Of a stretch of DNA of 64,000 bases, positions 24,497-33,789 are shown in pieces. The DNA is from CAYNRG01 sp047973125 (GTDB lineage: Bacteria > Bacillota_I > Bacilli_A > Erysipelotrichales > Erysipelotrichaceae). Numbering within the stretch: position 1 is the stretch's first letter; each line of letters begins with the position of its first letter. The notes below the pieces were generated by a model, which saw only the letters and a list, made by a program, of their open reading frames with translations, made no database searches and had not been told where the DNA came from. Location: the NCBI GenBank assembly GCA_047973125.1, contig JBKEBK010000004.1:82221-146220 (forward strand). Direction: 5' to 3'. The position numbers were made by a program, and so were the translations under genes.

Positions 24497-25618
24497 ATGA
24501 ATTTTAAAATATCAAAATCAAAATTTTACAATGCCTTACAAATTGTAACAAGAGCAATATCTCCAAACTCACCTTTACCACATCTTACAGGTGTTAAAAT
24601 AGATATTAACTATGATAATATCGTTTTAACTGGAAGTTGTGGTGATATATCTATTCAATTAACTTTAAATAATGAAATTGAAGAGAATTTAAACTTAGAA
24701 GTTATTGAAACAGGTTGTATTGTAATTGACTCTAGATATATAACTGAAATAGTTAGAAAGATAGATAATGATATTATTAATTTTGAAATACTTGATGGAA
24801 CCCTTATTCAAATTAGTGGTTATCATGCAGAATTTAAAATTAATGGAATGTTTGCTGATGATTATCCTGTAATTGATTTTTCAATTAAGGATAATAAAAT
24901 AGCACTAAGTGCTGAAGTTTTAAAAGTTATTATTAATCAAACTTGTTTTGCTGCAAGTGATAAGGAAGTAAGACCATTATTAACTGGAGTTAATTTTAAT
25001 TTTAAAGATAATTTACTTGAGTGTGTTGCTACAGATTCATTTAGACTAGCAAGAAAAAGAATTCCTTTAGAGGCTGATGCAAATTTTAGTATTACCATTC
25101 CTGCAAAAAGTCTTAATGAAATTTCTAAGAGTTTATTAAATGATGATATTATTGAAATTTGTGTTTATGGAAACAAGGCTCAATTTAATATTGGTAATGT
25201 TCAAATTCAAACAAGATTAATTGATGGAAACTATCCAGAGACAAATCGCTTAGTTCCAACAGAGTTTTCAAGAATAATGGTTGTTGATACTAGAAGCTTA
25301 TTAAATGCTATTGATCGTGCTTCATTTATCAAAAATAATGGTATTTCAATTATTAATCTTAATGCTTCTTCAAATGGCGTTATTATATCATCTAAATCAT
25401 ATGAAATAGGATCTTCTAAAGAAGAGTTAGCTGTTAATTCATATGAGGGAGAAGATATAGAAATAAGTTTTAGTGGTAAGTATGTATTTGATGCTATTAG
25501 GGCTTTATCATCTGATATGGTTAAAATAGAATTTTGTGGAGAAATGAAACCTTTTGTTATTCACTGTTTAAAAGATGATTCCATACTTCAACTTGTCTTA
25601 CCTGTAAGAACATATTAA
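24497..25618 (+). CDS. dnaN: DNA polymerase III beta subunit (sliding clamp)
   Basis: A 373-residue clamp protein made of three similar domains. The ATDSFRLARKRI segment near residue 181 and the C-terminal HCLKDDSILQLVLPVRTY are those of bacterial beta clamps. AAGGAG lies before the ATG. It holds the polymerase on DNA and binds many repair proteins. It is followed by its own terminator, separating it from yaaA-recF. Confidence 0.97.
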   Translation: MNFKISKSKFYNALQIVTRAISPNSPLPHLTGVKIDINYDNIVLTGSCGDISIQLTLNNEIEENLNLEVIETGCIVIDSRYITEIVRKIDNDIINFEILDGTLIQISGYHAEFKINGMFADDYPVIDFSIKDNKIALSAEVLKVIINQTCFAASDKEVRPLLTGVNFNFKDNLLECVATDSFRLARKRIPLEADANFSITIPAKSLNEISKSLLNDDIIEICVYGNKAQFNIGNVQIQTRLIDGNYPETNRLVPTEFSRIMVVDTRSLLNAIDRASFIKNNGISIINLNASSNGVIISSKSYEIGSSKEELAVNSYEGEDIEISFSGKYVFDAIRALSSDMVKIEFCGEMKPFVIHCLKDDSILQLVLPVRTY

Positions 25619-25625
25619 ATTATAT

Positions 25626-25665
25626 AAATAAGAGAATAAATTAAAATTATGCTCTTATTTTTTTA
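25626..25665 (+). terminator. Terminator after dnaN
   Basis: AAATAAGAG and CTCTTATTT form a 9-bp stem around a 17-base loop, followed by T bases. Confidence 0.7.
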
Positions 25666-25731
25666 TATAAAATAATATGATTTAAAGCTGTTAATAAATA
25701 TAAAATAAAGTAAGTATAAGCTTATAAAATA

Positions 25732-25740
25732 TGGTATAAT
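25732..25740 (+). promoter_or_regulatory. Extended -10 promoter of the yaaA-recF-gyrB-gyrA operon
   Basis: TGGTATAAT fits the extended -10 pattern, 27 bases before the yaaA start. Confidence 0.55.
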
Positions 25741-25766
25741 ATAAGAGGAAAATAAAGGGTAAGAAT

Positions 25767-25967
25767 ATGGTTAAAATTAATACAGATTTTATTACATTAA
25801 CACAGTTTTTAAAACTTGAGGATTTTATATCAACAGGTGGTGAAGTAAAGTTTTTTTTAAGTAGCAATAAAGTTGTTGTCAATGGAGAAAAAGAAGATAG
25901 AAGAGGTCGAAAACTTTATGTTAATGATAAAATTGAAGTTTGTGATAAAGTTTTTATAATTGAATAA
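25767..25967 (+). CDS. yaaA: S4-domain RNA-binding protein YaaA
   Basis: A 66-residue protein made almost wholly of an S4 RNA-binding fold (FISTGGEVKFFLSSNKVVVN, then GRRGRKLYVNDKIEV-like). It sits between dnaN and recF as in other Firmicutes. Its stop overlaps the recF ATG. The role is probably in ribosome assembly; that is family knowledge, not visible here. Confidence 0.9.
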   Translation: MVKINTDFITLTQFLKLEDFISTGGEVKFFLSSNKVVVNGEKEDRRGRKLYVNDKIEVCDKVFIIE

Positions 25968-27067
25968 TGTTCATTAAAAATCTTAGTTTAAGACAGTTTA
26001 GAAACTTAAATAATATTACGATAGAATTTGGTAGAAATTATAATATTATTTTAGGAAATAATGCTCAAGGTAAAACTAATATATTAGAGAGTTTATTTAT
26101 GCTATCTACTTGTAAATCACATCGTATTAAAGAAGATCAATCATTGATTCAATTTAACTATAATTCTTGTAAGATTAACTGTAATGTATTTGATGATAGT
26201 GATCTTAATTTATCACTGATCATTCATGAATTTGGTAAATCATTATTTATTAATAAAAAAATGGTTGATCGAGTTAGTAAATTTATTGGTAAATTAAATG
26301 TTGTTATTTTCTCTCCTGGTGATCTTAATTATTTTGAAGATACTCCAAAGTATCGAAGAAAGATTATGGATATTGAAATTGGTAAGATTTCTCAGAGTTA
26401 CATGAATTATTTATTAGTTTATAGTAAATATTTAAAGGATCGTAATGCTCTTTTAAAATCTGATCGAGTAAAGGATGAATACTTTGAAATTATTGAAGAT
26501 GAAATGATTAGAGCAATGAGTGAAATAATTTTATTTAGACGTAATTTTGTTGATGAAATTAATAAAGTTATTTCTAAGTATTATTTAAAGTTATCTAAGG
26601 AAAGTATTGATATTAAGCTTGAATATTATCAGGTGGTAAGTGATCTTGAAAAAGAAGACATTATTAATAGTTTAAAAGATCTTTTTAAGAAGAATAGAGA
26701 TAAAGATGAATATTATAAAACAACAACCTGTGGTATTCATCGTGATGATACTAATTTCTTATTTAATGGGAAAAAAATATATGAGGTAGCATCACAAGGA
26801 CAGAAAAGAATGGTGATATTAAGTTTTAAATTAGCTCTGTTGCATTACATTAAAAATATCACTGGTAAGACGCCTATATTACTTTTAGATGATGTAATGT
26901 CGGAATTAGATAAGCATAAAAGAATAAATTTATTTAATGCAATTCCTAAGGAAATTCAAACAATAATTACAACAACTGATGTTGATAATTTAATAGATGA
27001 TATAAATGGTGAGATAAAGTTATTTGAAGTAAAAGATGGTTTTGTAAAAGTCATGGAGGATAAGTGA
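25967..27067 (+). CDS. recF: DNA replication and repair protein RecF
   Basis: A 366-residue SMC-like ATPase. Walker A is GNNAQGKTNILES (about 32-44), the signature region ASQGQKR lies near 270 and Walker B LLLDDVMSELD near 305. It helps load RecA at gaps. It shares one base with yaaA and its stop overlaps the start region of gyrB. Confidence 0.95.
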   Translation: MFIKNLSLRQFRNLNNITIEFGRNYNIILGNNAQGKTNILESLFMLSTCKSHRIKEDQSLIQFNYNSCKINCNVFDDSDLNLSLIIHEFGKSLFINKKMVDRVSKFIGKLNVVIFSPGDLNYFEDTPKYRRKIMDIEIGKISQSYMNYLLVYSKYLKDRNALLKSDRVKDEYFEIIEDEMIRAMSEIILFRRNFVDEINKVISKYYLKLSKESIDIKLEYYQVVSDLEKEDIINSLKDLFKKNRDKDEYYKTTTCGIHRDDTNFLFNGKKIYEVASQGQKRMVILSFKLALLHYIKNITGKTPILLLDDVMSELDKHKRINLFNAIPKEIQTIITTTDVDNLIDDINGEIKLFEVKDGFVKVMEDK

Positions 27068-28983
27068 TGGAAGATATAAATAGTAAAGTTCAACATTCAT
27101 ACAATGAAAGTGATATTCAAGTTTTAGAAGGATTAGAAGCCGTAAGGAAAAGACCTGGGATGTATATTGGTTCAACATCTTCTAAGGGACTTCATCATTT
27201 AGTATGGGAAATAGTTGATAATGGTATTGATGAAGCCTTAGCTGGTTTTGCTAGTACAATTGAAGTTATTGTTGATAAAGATAACATAGTTACAGTTAAA
27301 GATGATGGAAGAGGAATGCCAACTGGTATTCATAAAAAGACCAATCTTTCAACTGTTGAAACAATTTTTACTGTTCTTCATGCTGGTGGTAAGTTTGGTG
27401 GAGGAGCATATAAAGTATCAGGTGGTCTTCATGGTGTTGGTGCATCGGTTGTTAATGCTCTTAGTGAGTGGTTAGAGGTAAGAGTATACTCAGGTGGTAA
27501 AGAGTATTATATTCGCTTTGAAAATGGAGGAGAAACAAAGATTCCTCTTAAAGAAGTTGGAGTTTGTGATGAGAATAAACATGGCTCAGTTGTAACTTTT
27601 AAGGCTGATGCAACTATCTTTACAGAAACTCAAGAATATTCACATGAAATTTTAAGAGATCGAATAAGACAGATAGCATTTCTAAATAAAGGTATTAGAC
27701 TAATCTTTAAAGATGAAAGAGAAAATCATAATAGTATTGATGAATTTCATTATGAGGGTGGTTTAAAAGAATATGTAAAACATATTAATAAAAATAAAAG
27801 TGCTATTCATGAAGAAATTATCTATTGTGAGGGTGAAGAAGAAGGAATTTATGTTGAAATTGCTTTACAGTACAATGATGGCTTTTCTGATAATATCTAT
27901 ACCTTCTGTAATAATATCAATACACAAGAGGGTGGAACTCATGAAGAAGGGTTTAGACATGCTTTAAGAAGAGTTATTAATGCTTATGGTAAAGAAAAGG
28001 GTATTGATGGTTTACAGTCTGATGATGTTCGTGAGGGATTAGTAGCAATTATTTCTGTTAAACACCCAAATCCACAATATGAAGGACAAACTAAAACTAA
28101 ACTTGGAAATAGTGAAGTAAGAAAAATTGTTTCACAAATTTTTGGTAGTGGTTTAGAGCGTTTCTTAATGGAAAATCCTAATGAAGCTAAAATTATTTTA
28201 GAGAAGGCTAGTGTTGCTTCAAAAGCAAGACTTGCTGCTGTTAAAGCAAGAGAGATGACAAGAAGAAAAGGTGCTTTAGAAATTTCAAGTCTTCCAGGTA
28301 AATTAGCTGATTGTTCAAGTAAGGATGCTTCAATTTCTGAAATATATCTTGTCGAAGGAGACTCAGCTGGAGGTAGTGCAAAACAGGGAAGAGATAGTAA
28401 ATTCCAAGCAATATTACCACTTAGAGGTAAAATATTAAACGTTGAAAAAGCAAGAATTGAGAGAATATTTGATAATAATGAAATTAGATCAATGGTTACA
28501 GCCTTTGGCTGTGGTGTTGGTAAGGATGTTACAGTTGAGAATTTAAGATATCATAAGATTGTAATTATGACTGATGCCGATGTTGATGGTGCTCATATTA
28601 GAACATTACTATTAACTTTCTTCTATCGCTACTTTAAACCGCTATTAGAACAGGGTTATGTATATATTGCTCAGCCACCTTTATATAAGGTTCAAAAGGG
28701 TAATGCGATATATTATGCTTATTCTGAGGAAGAATTAAATAAATTAAGAGAAGAATTACAGAATAGATTCTCTATTCAAAGATATAAAGGTTTAGGAGAA
28801 ATGAATCCTGAACAATTGTGGGAAACAACAATGGATCCAGAAACTAGAACGCTTGTAAAAGTTGATATTGAGGATGCTATTGATGCTGATGAAATTTTTT
28901 CAATCTTAATGGGTGATGAAGTTGAACCAAGAAGAAATTTTATCATTGAAAATTCTAAGTTTGTTAAAAACTTAGATATATAA
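27067..28983 (+). CDS. gyrB: DNA gyrase subunit B
   Basis: A protein of about 638 residues, the ATPase half of gyrase. It has RKRPGMYIGSTSSKGLHHLV and VDNGIDEA at the N-terminus, GGLHGVGASVVNALS, then the TOPRIM EGDSAGGSAKQGRD (about 428) and DADVDGAHI (about 502). A GTG one codon upstream is in frame, but ATG at 27067 has GGAGG at better spacing and gives MEDINSK. It overlaps the recF stop. Confidence 0.97.
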   Translation: MEDINSKVQHSYNESDIQVLEGLEAVRKRPGMYIGSTSSKGLHHLVWEIVDNGIDEALAGFASTIEVIVDKDNIVTVKDDGRGMPTGIHKKTNLSTVETIFTVLHAGGKFGGGAYKVSGGLHGVGASVVNALSEWLEVRVYSGGKEYYIRFENGGETKIPLKEVGVCDENKHGSVVTFKADATIFTETQEYSHEILRDRIRQIAFLNKGIRLIFKDERENHNSIDEFHYEGGLKEYVKHINKNKSAIHEEIIYCEGEEEGIYVEIALQYNDGFSDNIYTFCNNINTQEGGTHEEGFRHALRRVINAYGKEKGIDGLQSDDVREGLVAIISVKHPNPQYEGQTKTKLGNSEVRKIVSQIFGSGLERFLMENPNEAKIILEKASVASKARLAAVKAREMTRRKGALEISSLPGKLADCSSKDASISEIYLVEGDSAGGSAKQGRDSKFQAILPLRGKILNVEKARIERIFDNNEIRSMVTAFGCGVGKDVTVENLRYHKIVIMTDADVDGAHIRTLLLTFFYRYFKPLLEQGYVYIAQPPLYKVQKGNAIYYAYSEEELNKLREELQNRFSIQRYKGLGEMNPEQLWETTMDPETRTLVKVDIEDAIDADEIFSILMGDEVEPRRNFIIENSKFVKNLDI

Positions 28984-28994
28984 AGGAGTCTTAA

Positions 28995-31484
28995 ATGGAA
29001 AATAATAATGTAGAAAAATTTAACCATGGTAGAATAATTACAACAGATGTTTCTAAAGAAATGCGTACTTCTTTCTTAGATTATTCGATGTCAGTTATTG
29101 TATCAAGAGCACTTCCTGATGTAAGAGATGGATTGAAACCGGTTCATAGAAGAATTCTTTATTCGATGAATCATTTAGGGATGACATCAGATCGACCACA
29201 TAAAAAATCTGCACGTATCGTTGGAGATGTTATTGGTAAGTATCACCCCCATGGTGATAGTGCCGTGTATGAGACAATGGTTAGAATGTCTCAACCATTT
29301 AGTTTTAGATATCCTTTAATTGATGGTCATGGAAACTTTGGATCAATTGATGGTGATGGTGCAGCTGCAATGCGTTATACAGAAGCAAGAATGTCAAAAA
29401 TCGCTTCAGAAATTCTAAAAGATATTGATAAAGAAACTGTTGATTGGCAGGATAACTATGATGGTGAAGAACAAGAGCCAGTAGTATTACCTGCTAAATT
29501 TCCAAACTTATTAGTTAATGGTACAACAGGAATTGCCGTGGGTATGGCAACAAATATTCCTCCACATAATTTAAAAGAGTGTATTGATGCTACAATTGCC
29601 ATTATGGATAATCCAGAAATAACTGCAATGGAAATTATGGAAGATTATATGCATGGTCCAGACTTTCCTACTGGGGCTTTCATATTAGGTAGATCAGGTA
29701 TTAAAAAGGCTTATGAGAGTGGTCGAGGTAGCGTAATAATGCGTGCTAAGACTGAAATTGATATCATGAAAAATGGTAAGCCAAGAATTATTGTAAGTGA
29801 AATCCCTTATATGGTTAACAAGGCTAATTTAGTGGAAAAAATTGCTAGTTTAGTACGTGATAAGCATATTAGTGGTATTACTGACTTAAGAGATGAATCT
29901 AATCTTGTTGGTATTAGAATTGTAATTGAACTTAGAAAAGATATTCAACCAGAAGTTATCCTCAATCAATTATTTAGGATGACAGCTCTACAATCAACTT
30001 TTGGTGTAAATTCAGTTGTTCTTGTAAAAAATCGTCCAATGTTACTTGGGGTTGTTGATATCTTAAAACACTATATTGATCATCAAATAGATGTAACTGT
30101 TAGAAAAACAAATTTTGAACTTAAAAAGGCTCAAGCAAGAGCTCATATTTTAGAAGGTTTAAAGATTGCTCTTGATTATATTGATGAAATTTTAAAAACA
30201 ATAAGAGCATCTAAAGATGCTCAAGAAGCTCTTCCAAAGTTAATTGAAAACTTTAATTTATCTGAAATTCAAGCAAAAGCAATCTTAGATATGCAATTTA
30301 AAAGACTTACAGGTCTTGAAAGACAGAAAATTGATGAAGAGCACCAAGGTTTAGTAGAATTAATTACTGATTTGAATGATATTTTAAGTAACCATGATCG
30401 TGTATTAAACATTATTAAAGAAGATTTAATTAATGTAAAAGAGAAGTATGGTGATGATAGAAGATCTAAGATCATTGATGCTGATTTTGATATGCAAGAT
30501 GAGGACTTAATACCAGTAGAAGATATTGTTGTAGCAAGAACTACAAATGGATATATTAAAAGAATTACCTCTGATACTTATAAGGTTCAAAATAGAGGTG
30601 GTAAAGGAATTAAAGGAATGAGTGTTAATGATGATGATATTGTTGATCAGGTTATCACAATGTCAACTCATGACAGTATCCTTATATTTACAAATGTTGG
30701 TAAAGTATATCGTATTAAAGGATATCAAGTACCAGAAGCTTCAAGAACCTCAAAAGGAGTTCCAATTGTTAACTTAGTTTCTTTTGATAAGGATGAAACT
30801 GTTAGAACAATTGTTCCAGTTAAAAAAGATAATGAAGAAATTAATTATTTATTCTTTGTTACTCAAAATGGAATTATTAAAAAAGTATCGACAGATCATT
30901 TTGAAAGAATAAATCAAAATGGTAAGATAGCGATTAAATTAAAAGAAGATGATGAACTTGTTATGGTAAAACAAACTACTGGCCAGGATGAGATTGTTAT
31001 TGCTGCATCAAATGGCCGGGTAGTTAGATTTAAAGAAAATACTTTAAAAGAAACAAGTAGAATTGCTATGGGTGTAAAAGGAATTAATACCAAAGGATCT
31101 AAGGTTATAGGTATTGCAACTTCAAATGAAGGAAAAACTCTTTTGGTTGTATCTGAAAATGGATATGGTAAGAAAACAGATATTGATGAATATCGCTTAG
31201 CTAAAAGAGGTGCCGTTGGGGTTTATACTTTAAAAATCACTAATAGAAATGGTCCACTAGTTGCATTTAAGGCAGTAAATGGAGATGAAGACTGTATCAT
31301 TATGACAGATAATGGTATTACAATTAGAATTAATCTTGATCAGGTTGCTAATTCATCAAGAAATACTCAAGGAGTAAAAATGATTAATACAGCTGAAGAT
31401 AGTATAGTTTCAACTGTTGCTATTATTCCTAGTGAAGAAGAAAAAACAGAATTAAATAATGATCAAAATAAAGACTCAGAATAA
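28995..31484 (+). CDS. gyrA: DNA gyrase subunit A
   Basis: An 829-residue subunit that cuts and rejoins DNA. The active tyrosine is in AAMRYTEARM near residue 126. The quinolone-determining segment reads HPHGDSAVYETMVRM, with the usual serine and glutamate, so no classic resistance change is seen. The C-terminal propeller carries the QNRGGKGIKGM GyrA box. The tail is acidic. A terminator follows the stop. Confidence 0.97.
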   Translation: MENNNVEKFNHGRIITTDVSKEMRTSFLDYSMSVIVSRALPDVRDGLKPVHRRILYSMNHLGMTSDRPHKKSARIVGDVIGKYHPHGDSAVYETMVRMSQPFSFRYPLIDGHGNFGSIDGDGAAAMRYTEARMSKIASEILKDIDKETVDWQDNYDGEEQEPVVLPAKFPNLLVNGTTGIAVGMATNIPPHNLKECIDATIAIMDNPEITAMEIMEDYMHGPDFPTGAFILGRSGIKKAYESGRGSVIMRAKTEIDIMKNGKPRIIVSEIPYMVNKANLVEKIASLVRDKHISGITDLRDESNLVGIRIVIELRKDIQPEVILNQLFRMTALQSTFGVNSVVLVKNRPMLLGVVDILKHYIDHQIDVTVRKTNFELKKAQARAHILEGLKIALDYIDEILKTIRASKDAQEALPKLIENFNLSEIQAKAILDMQFKRLTGLERQKIDEEHQGLVELITDLNDILSNHDRVLNIIKEDLINVKEKYGDDRRSKIIDADFDMQDEDLIPVEDIVVARTTNGYIKRITSDTYKVQNRGGKGIKGMSVNDDDIVDQVITMSTHDSILIFTNVGKVYRIKGYQVPEASRTSKGVPIVNLVSFDKDETVRTIVPVKKDNEEINYLFFVTQNGIIKKVSTDHFERINQNGKIAIKLKEDDELVMVKQTTGQDEIVIAASNGRVVRFKENTLKETSRIAMGVKGINTKGSKVIGIATSNEGKTLLVVSENGYGKKTDIDEYRLAKRGAVGVYTLKITNRNGPLVAFKAVNGDEDCIIMTDNGITIRINLDQVANSSRNTQGVKMINTAEDSIVSTVAIIPSEEEKTELNNDQNKDSE

Positions 31485-31495
31485 GAGTCTTTTTT
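31471..31495 (+). terminator. Terminator after gyrA
   Basis: AAGACTC and GAGTCTT with a seven-base loop and a T-run, overlapping the gyrA stop codon. Confidence 0.85.
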
Positions 31496-31618
31496 ATATA
31501 ATTAAATATATTTTAGATTATAAAGTAAATTGATAATATATTGAATATAAAGTTTATATGAAAATTAAATACAAGAATCTAAATCTAATTAAGGAGAAAA
31601 AGAAATGGTTTTATAACA

Positions 31619-31647
31619 TTGACAAAAGTTTTTGTTAGCTTTAAAAT
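31619..31647 (+). promoter_or_regulatory. serS promoter
   Basis: TTGACA and TAAAAT with 17-base spacing, just before the T-box leader. Confidence 0.75.
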
Positions 31648-31653
31648 TACAAT

Positions 31654-31860
31654 ACAAGCAATGATAAGGAAAAGTAGATGTAATTATTACGCGTAGAGAA
31701 TTAGTGGTTGGTGAAAACTAATTGTAATATTATAGCGAATCTACCTTTGAGCAAAAGGAAAAACCTTTCGGTACAGCCGTTATCTGTTTGAGAAATTGTT
31801 TCACGTGAAACAATAAAGAGGGTGGCACCGCGATAAATCGTCCCTTAAAGGTGTTTTTTT
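31654..31860 (+). promoter_or_regulatory. T-box riboswitch controlling serS
   Basis: The leader has the T-box sequence AGGGTGGCACCGCG at 31819-31832, Stem I landmarks (TAGAGAATTAG and GGTTGGTGAAAAC) and a terminator formed from AGGG and GCGAT pairing with ATCGTCCCT before a T-run. The likely specifier codon is AGC (serine) near 31733, in TATAGCGAATCTACC. Uncharged tRNA-Ser should favour the antiterminator. A perfect parS site lies between Stem I and the T-box. Confidence 0.9.
31797..31812. other. parS: parS site 1
   Basis: TGTTTCACGTGAAACA matches the 16-bp ParB-binding consensus exactly and extends to a 20-bp perfect palindrome (31795-31814). It lies about 9 kb from the origin, inside the serS leader, in the transcribed RNA. 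Confidence 0.93.
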
Positions 31861-31881
31861 ATTTTCATGGGAGGAAAGAAA

Positions 31882-33165
31882 ATGATAGATATTAAGTTAT
31901 TAAGAGATAATCCAGAGTTAGTTAAAGAAAATATTAAGAAAAAGTTTCAAGAACATAAACTTCATCTAGTTGATGAAGTAGTCCAAATGGACAAAGAATT
32001 TCGCCAAGCCAAGAGTAATGCAGATGATTTAAGAGCTCATAGAAATGCTAAATCAAAAGAAATTGGTTTATTAATGAGAGATGGTAAGCAAGAAGAAGCT
32101 CAAAAGACAAAAGAAGAAATTGCTTTGATTGGTGATGAAATATCTCAGCTAGAAAAACGAGAACAAGAACTTTCTGAGAAGATAAAAGATCATATGATGA
32201 ATATTCCTAATATTATTGCCGACAGTGTTCCAATTGGAAGAAGCGATGAAGATAATGTTGAAGTTGAAACTTTTGGAGAAGCAAAAGTTCCAAACTTTGA
32301 AATTCCTTATCATACCGAAATTATTGAGAAATTTGATGGGATTGACTTAGAAAGTGCACGCAAAACAAGTGGTAATGGTTTCTATTATTTAATGGGTGAT
32401 ATAGCAAGACTACACTCAGCAATCACTACATATGCAAGAGACTTCATGATTGATAAAGGATTTACGTATTGCATTCCGCCATTCATGATTAGAAGTAGTG
32501 TAGTACAGGGAGTTATGAGTTTTGAAGAAATGGAAAACATGATGTATAAGATAGAGGGAGAAGATTTATATCTTATTGGTACCTCAGAACATTCAATGAT
32601 TGGTAAATTTATGGATACTATTATTGATGAAAAGAGTCTACCTCAAACACTAACATCATATTCACCATGCTTTAGAAAAGAAGTGGGAGCTCATGGGATT
32701 GAAGAAAGAGGTATCTATCGTATTCATCAGTTCGATAAGCAAGAAATGATCGTTGTTTGTTCGCCAGAAGAAAGTGATAGCTGGTATGAAAAAATGTGGA
32801 CCTATAGTAAGGATTTCTTTAGAAGCCTAGATATTCCAGTTAGATTATTAGAATGTTGTTCAGGAGACCTTGCAGATTTAAAAGTTAAAAGTTGTGATGT
32901 AGAAGCTTGGTCACCCCGTCAGGGTAAGTACTTTGAAGTTGGTAGTTGTTCAAATTTAGGTGATGCTCAAGCAAGAAGAATGGGTATTAGGGTACAGGGT
33001 GAAAATGGTAAATATTATGCCCATACGCTCAATAATACTGTTGCTGCTCCTCCTAGAATGTTAATTTCTTTTCTTGAAAACAATTTAATGGAAAATGGTA
33101 ATATAAAAATACCAGAAGCATTAAGAGTGTATATGGGTAATAAAACCGAGATAAAAGTTAAATAA
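31882..33165 (+). CDS. serS: Seryl-tRNA synthetase
   Basis: A class II synthetase of 427 residues. The N-terminal coiled coil (about 25-105) binds tRNA-Ser. Motif 2 (FRKEVGAHG, GIYRIHQFDK) and motif 3 (TVAAPPRMLISFLE) are present. An ATG five codons upstream is in frame, but GGGAGGAAAG fits the start at 31882. Regulated by the T-box upstream and flanked by two parS sites. Confidence 0.96.
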   Translation: MIDIKLLRDNPELVKENIKKKFQEHKLHLVDEVVQMDKEFRQAKSNADDLRAHRNAKSKEIGLLMRDGKQEEAQKTKEEIALIGDEISQLEKREQELSEKIKDHMMNIPNIIADSVPIGRSDEDNVEVETFGEAKVPNFEIPYHTEIIEKFDGIDLESARKTSGNGFYYLMGDIARLHSAITTYARDFMIDKGFTYCIPPFMIRSSVVQGVMSFEEMENMMYKIEGEDLYLIGTSEHSMIGKFMDTIIDEKSLPQTLTSYSPCFRKEVGAHGIEERGIYRIHQFDKQEMIVVCSPEESDSWYEKMWTYSKDFFRSLDIPVRLLECCSGDLADLKVKSCDVEAWSPRQGKYFEVGSCSNLGDAQARRMGIRVQGENGKYYAHTLNNTVAAPPRMLISFLENNLMENGNIKIPEALRVYMGNKTEIKVK

Positions 33166-33167
33166 AT

Positions 33168-33183
33168 TGTTTCACGTGAAACA
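33168..33183. other. parS: parS site 2
   Basis: A second perfect TGTTTCACGTGAAACA, within a 22-bp palindrome (33165-33186), three bases after the serS stop codon and 1,371 bases from the first site. Confidence 0.93.
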
Positions 33184-33186
33184 ATT

Positions 33187-33216
33187 AAAAAAAAGATATC
33201 ATTGGATATCTTTTTT
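33187..33216. terminator. Bidirectional terminator between serS and the CYTH gene
   Basis: AAAAAAGATATC, ATTG, GATATCTTTTTT: a perfect stem with A- and T-runs serving both converging genes. It begins one base after the parS palindrome ends. Confidence 0.85.
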
Positions 33217-33741
33217 ACTATTTAAGCATCTTTCTAATTTGCTGATGGTGTTGGGAATATAATTTATATCATTATTTTTTAATAAATTTACTAAGAAGGT
33301 ATAATCATTAAACCCTTCAAAAAGTTCATATTCAATTTCATAATCTACTTTATCATTATAGAAATTCTTATCTAAACAAATAATACCCTGTTCAAACGTG
33401 TAGATATGTCTTATTGTTCTTAGCTCACCAACTTTTTTGATATCTTTAATATTATATTTATCAAAGACATTTCTTATTTTATCATTGTCTAAGTCTAATG
33501 AAGGTATTTCAAATTCAACTTCTTTGATGCCGATATCCTGTTTAATCTTTAACGTAAAGAAATATTCACTGTCTATTATTCTAATTCTACAGCCCATATT
33601 TCTTTTTACTAATGATGGGTTAGTATCATAGTAAATATTTGTTTGATCAACTATTTTTGAATTTTGAAGATTATTTAAAAGAGTAAGGTACTCTTTTTCA
33701 GTTAATAACATTTTGTATTCTATTTCAAGATTTGATTTCAT
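33199..33741 (-). CDS. CYTH-domain protein
   Basis: A 180-residue protein beginning MKSNLEIEYKMLL, the EXEXK metal-binding signature of CYTH (triphosphate tunnel) enzymes. Charged residues alternate along the strands (RIRIIDSEYFFTLKIK, DYEIEYELFEG). Members hydrolyse inorganic triphosphate or similar; the substrate here is unknown. It is divergent from the NAD kinase gene. In Bacillus the CYTH gene yjbK lies near the NAD kinase gene too, which supports the assignment. Confidence 0.82.
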   Translation of the reverse strand: MKSNLEIEYKMLLTEKEYLTLLNNLQNSKIVDQTNIYYDTNPSLVKRNMGCRIRIIDSEYFFTLKIKQDIGIKEVEFEIPSLDLDNDKIRNVFDKYNIKDIKKVGELRTIRHIYTFEQGIICLDKNFYNDKVDYEIEYELFEGFNDYTFLVNLLKNNDINYIPNTISKLERCLNSKKDIQ

Positions 33742-33748
33742 AAAAAAA

Positions 33749-33776
33749 TCTCCTTTATGTTATAATATCATAAAGG
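33749..33776. promoter_or_regulatory. Symmetric divergent promoter between CYTH gene and nadK
   Basis: CCTTTATG and CATAAAGG are perfect 8-bp arms around TTATAATAT. Overlapping -10 elements face both ways, and each arm supplies part of the ribosome site of one gene. The whole gap is only 48 bases. Confidence 0.5.
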
Positions 33777-33789
33777 TAGGAGTAAAAAA

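Noticed and set aside
28995..31484. Quinolone-resistance change in gyrA
   Set aside because: The GDSAVYE segment has the usual serine and glutamate.
31600..31620. AAGGAG followed by ATG GTT TTA TAA, a three-codon ORF upstream of the serS promoter
   Set aside because: Too short to mean anything and it lies before the serS transcription start; probably chance or a relic.
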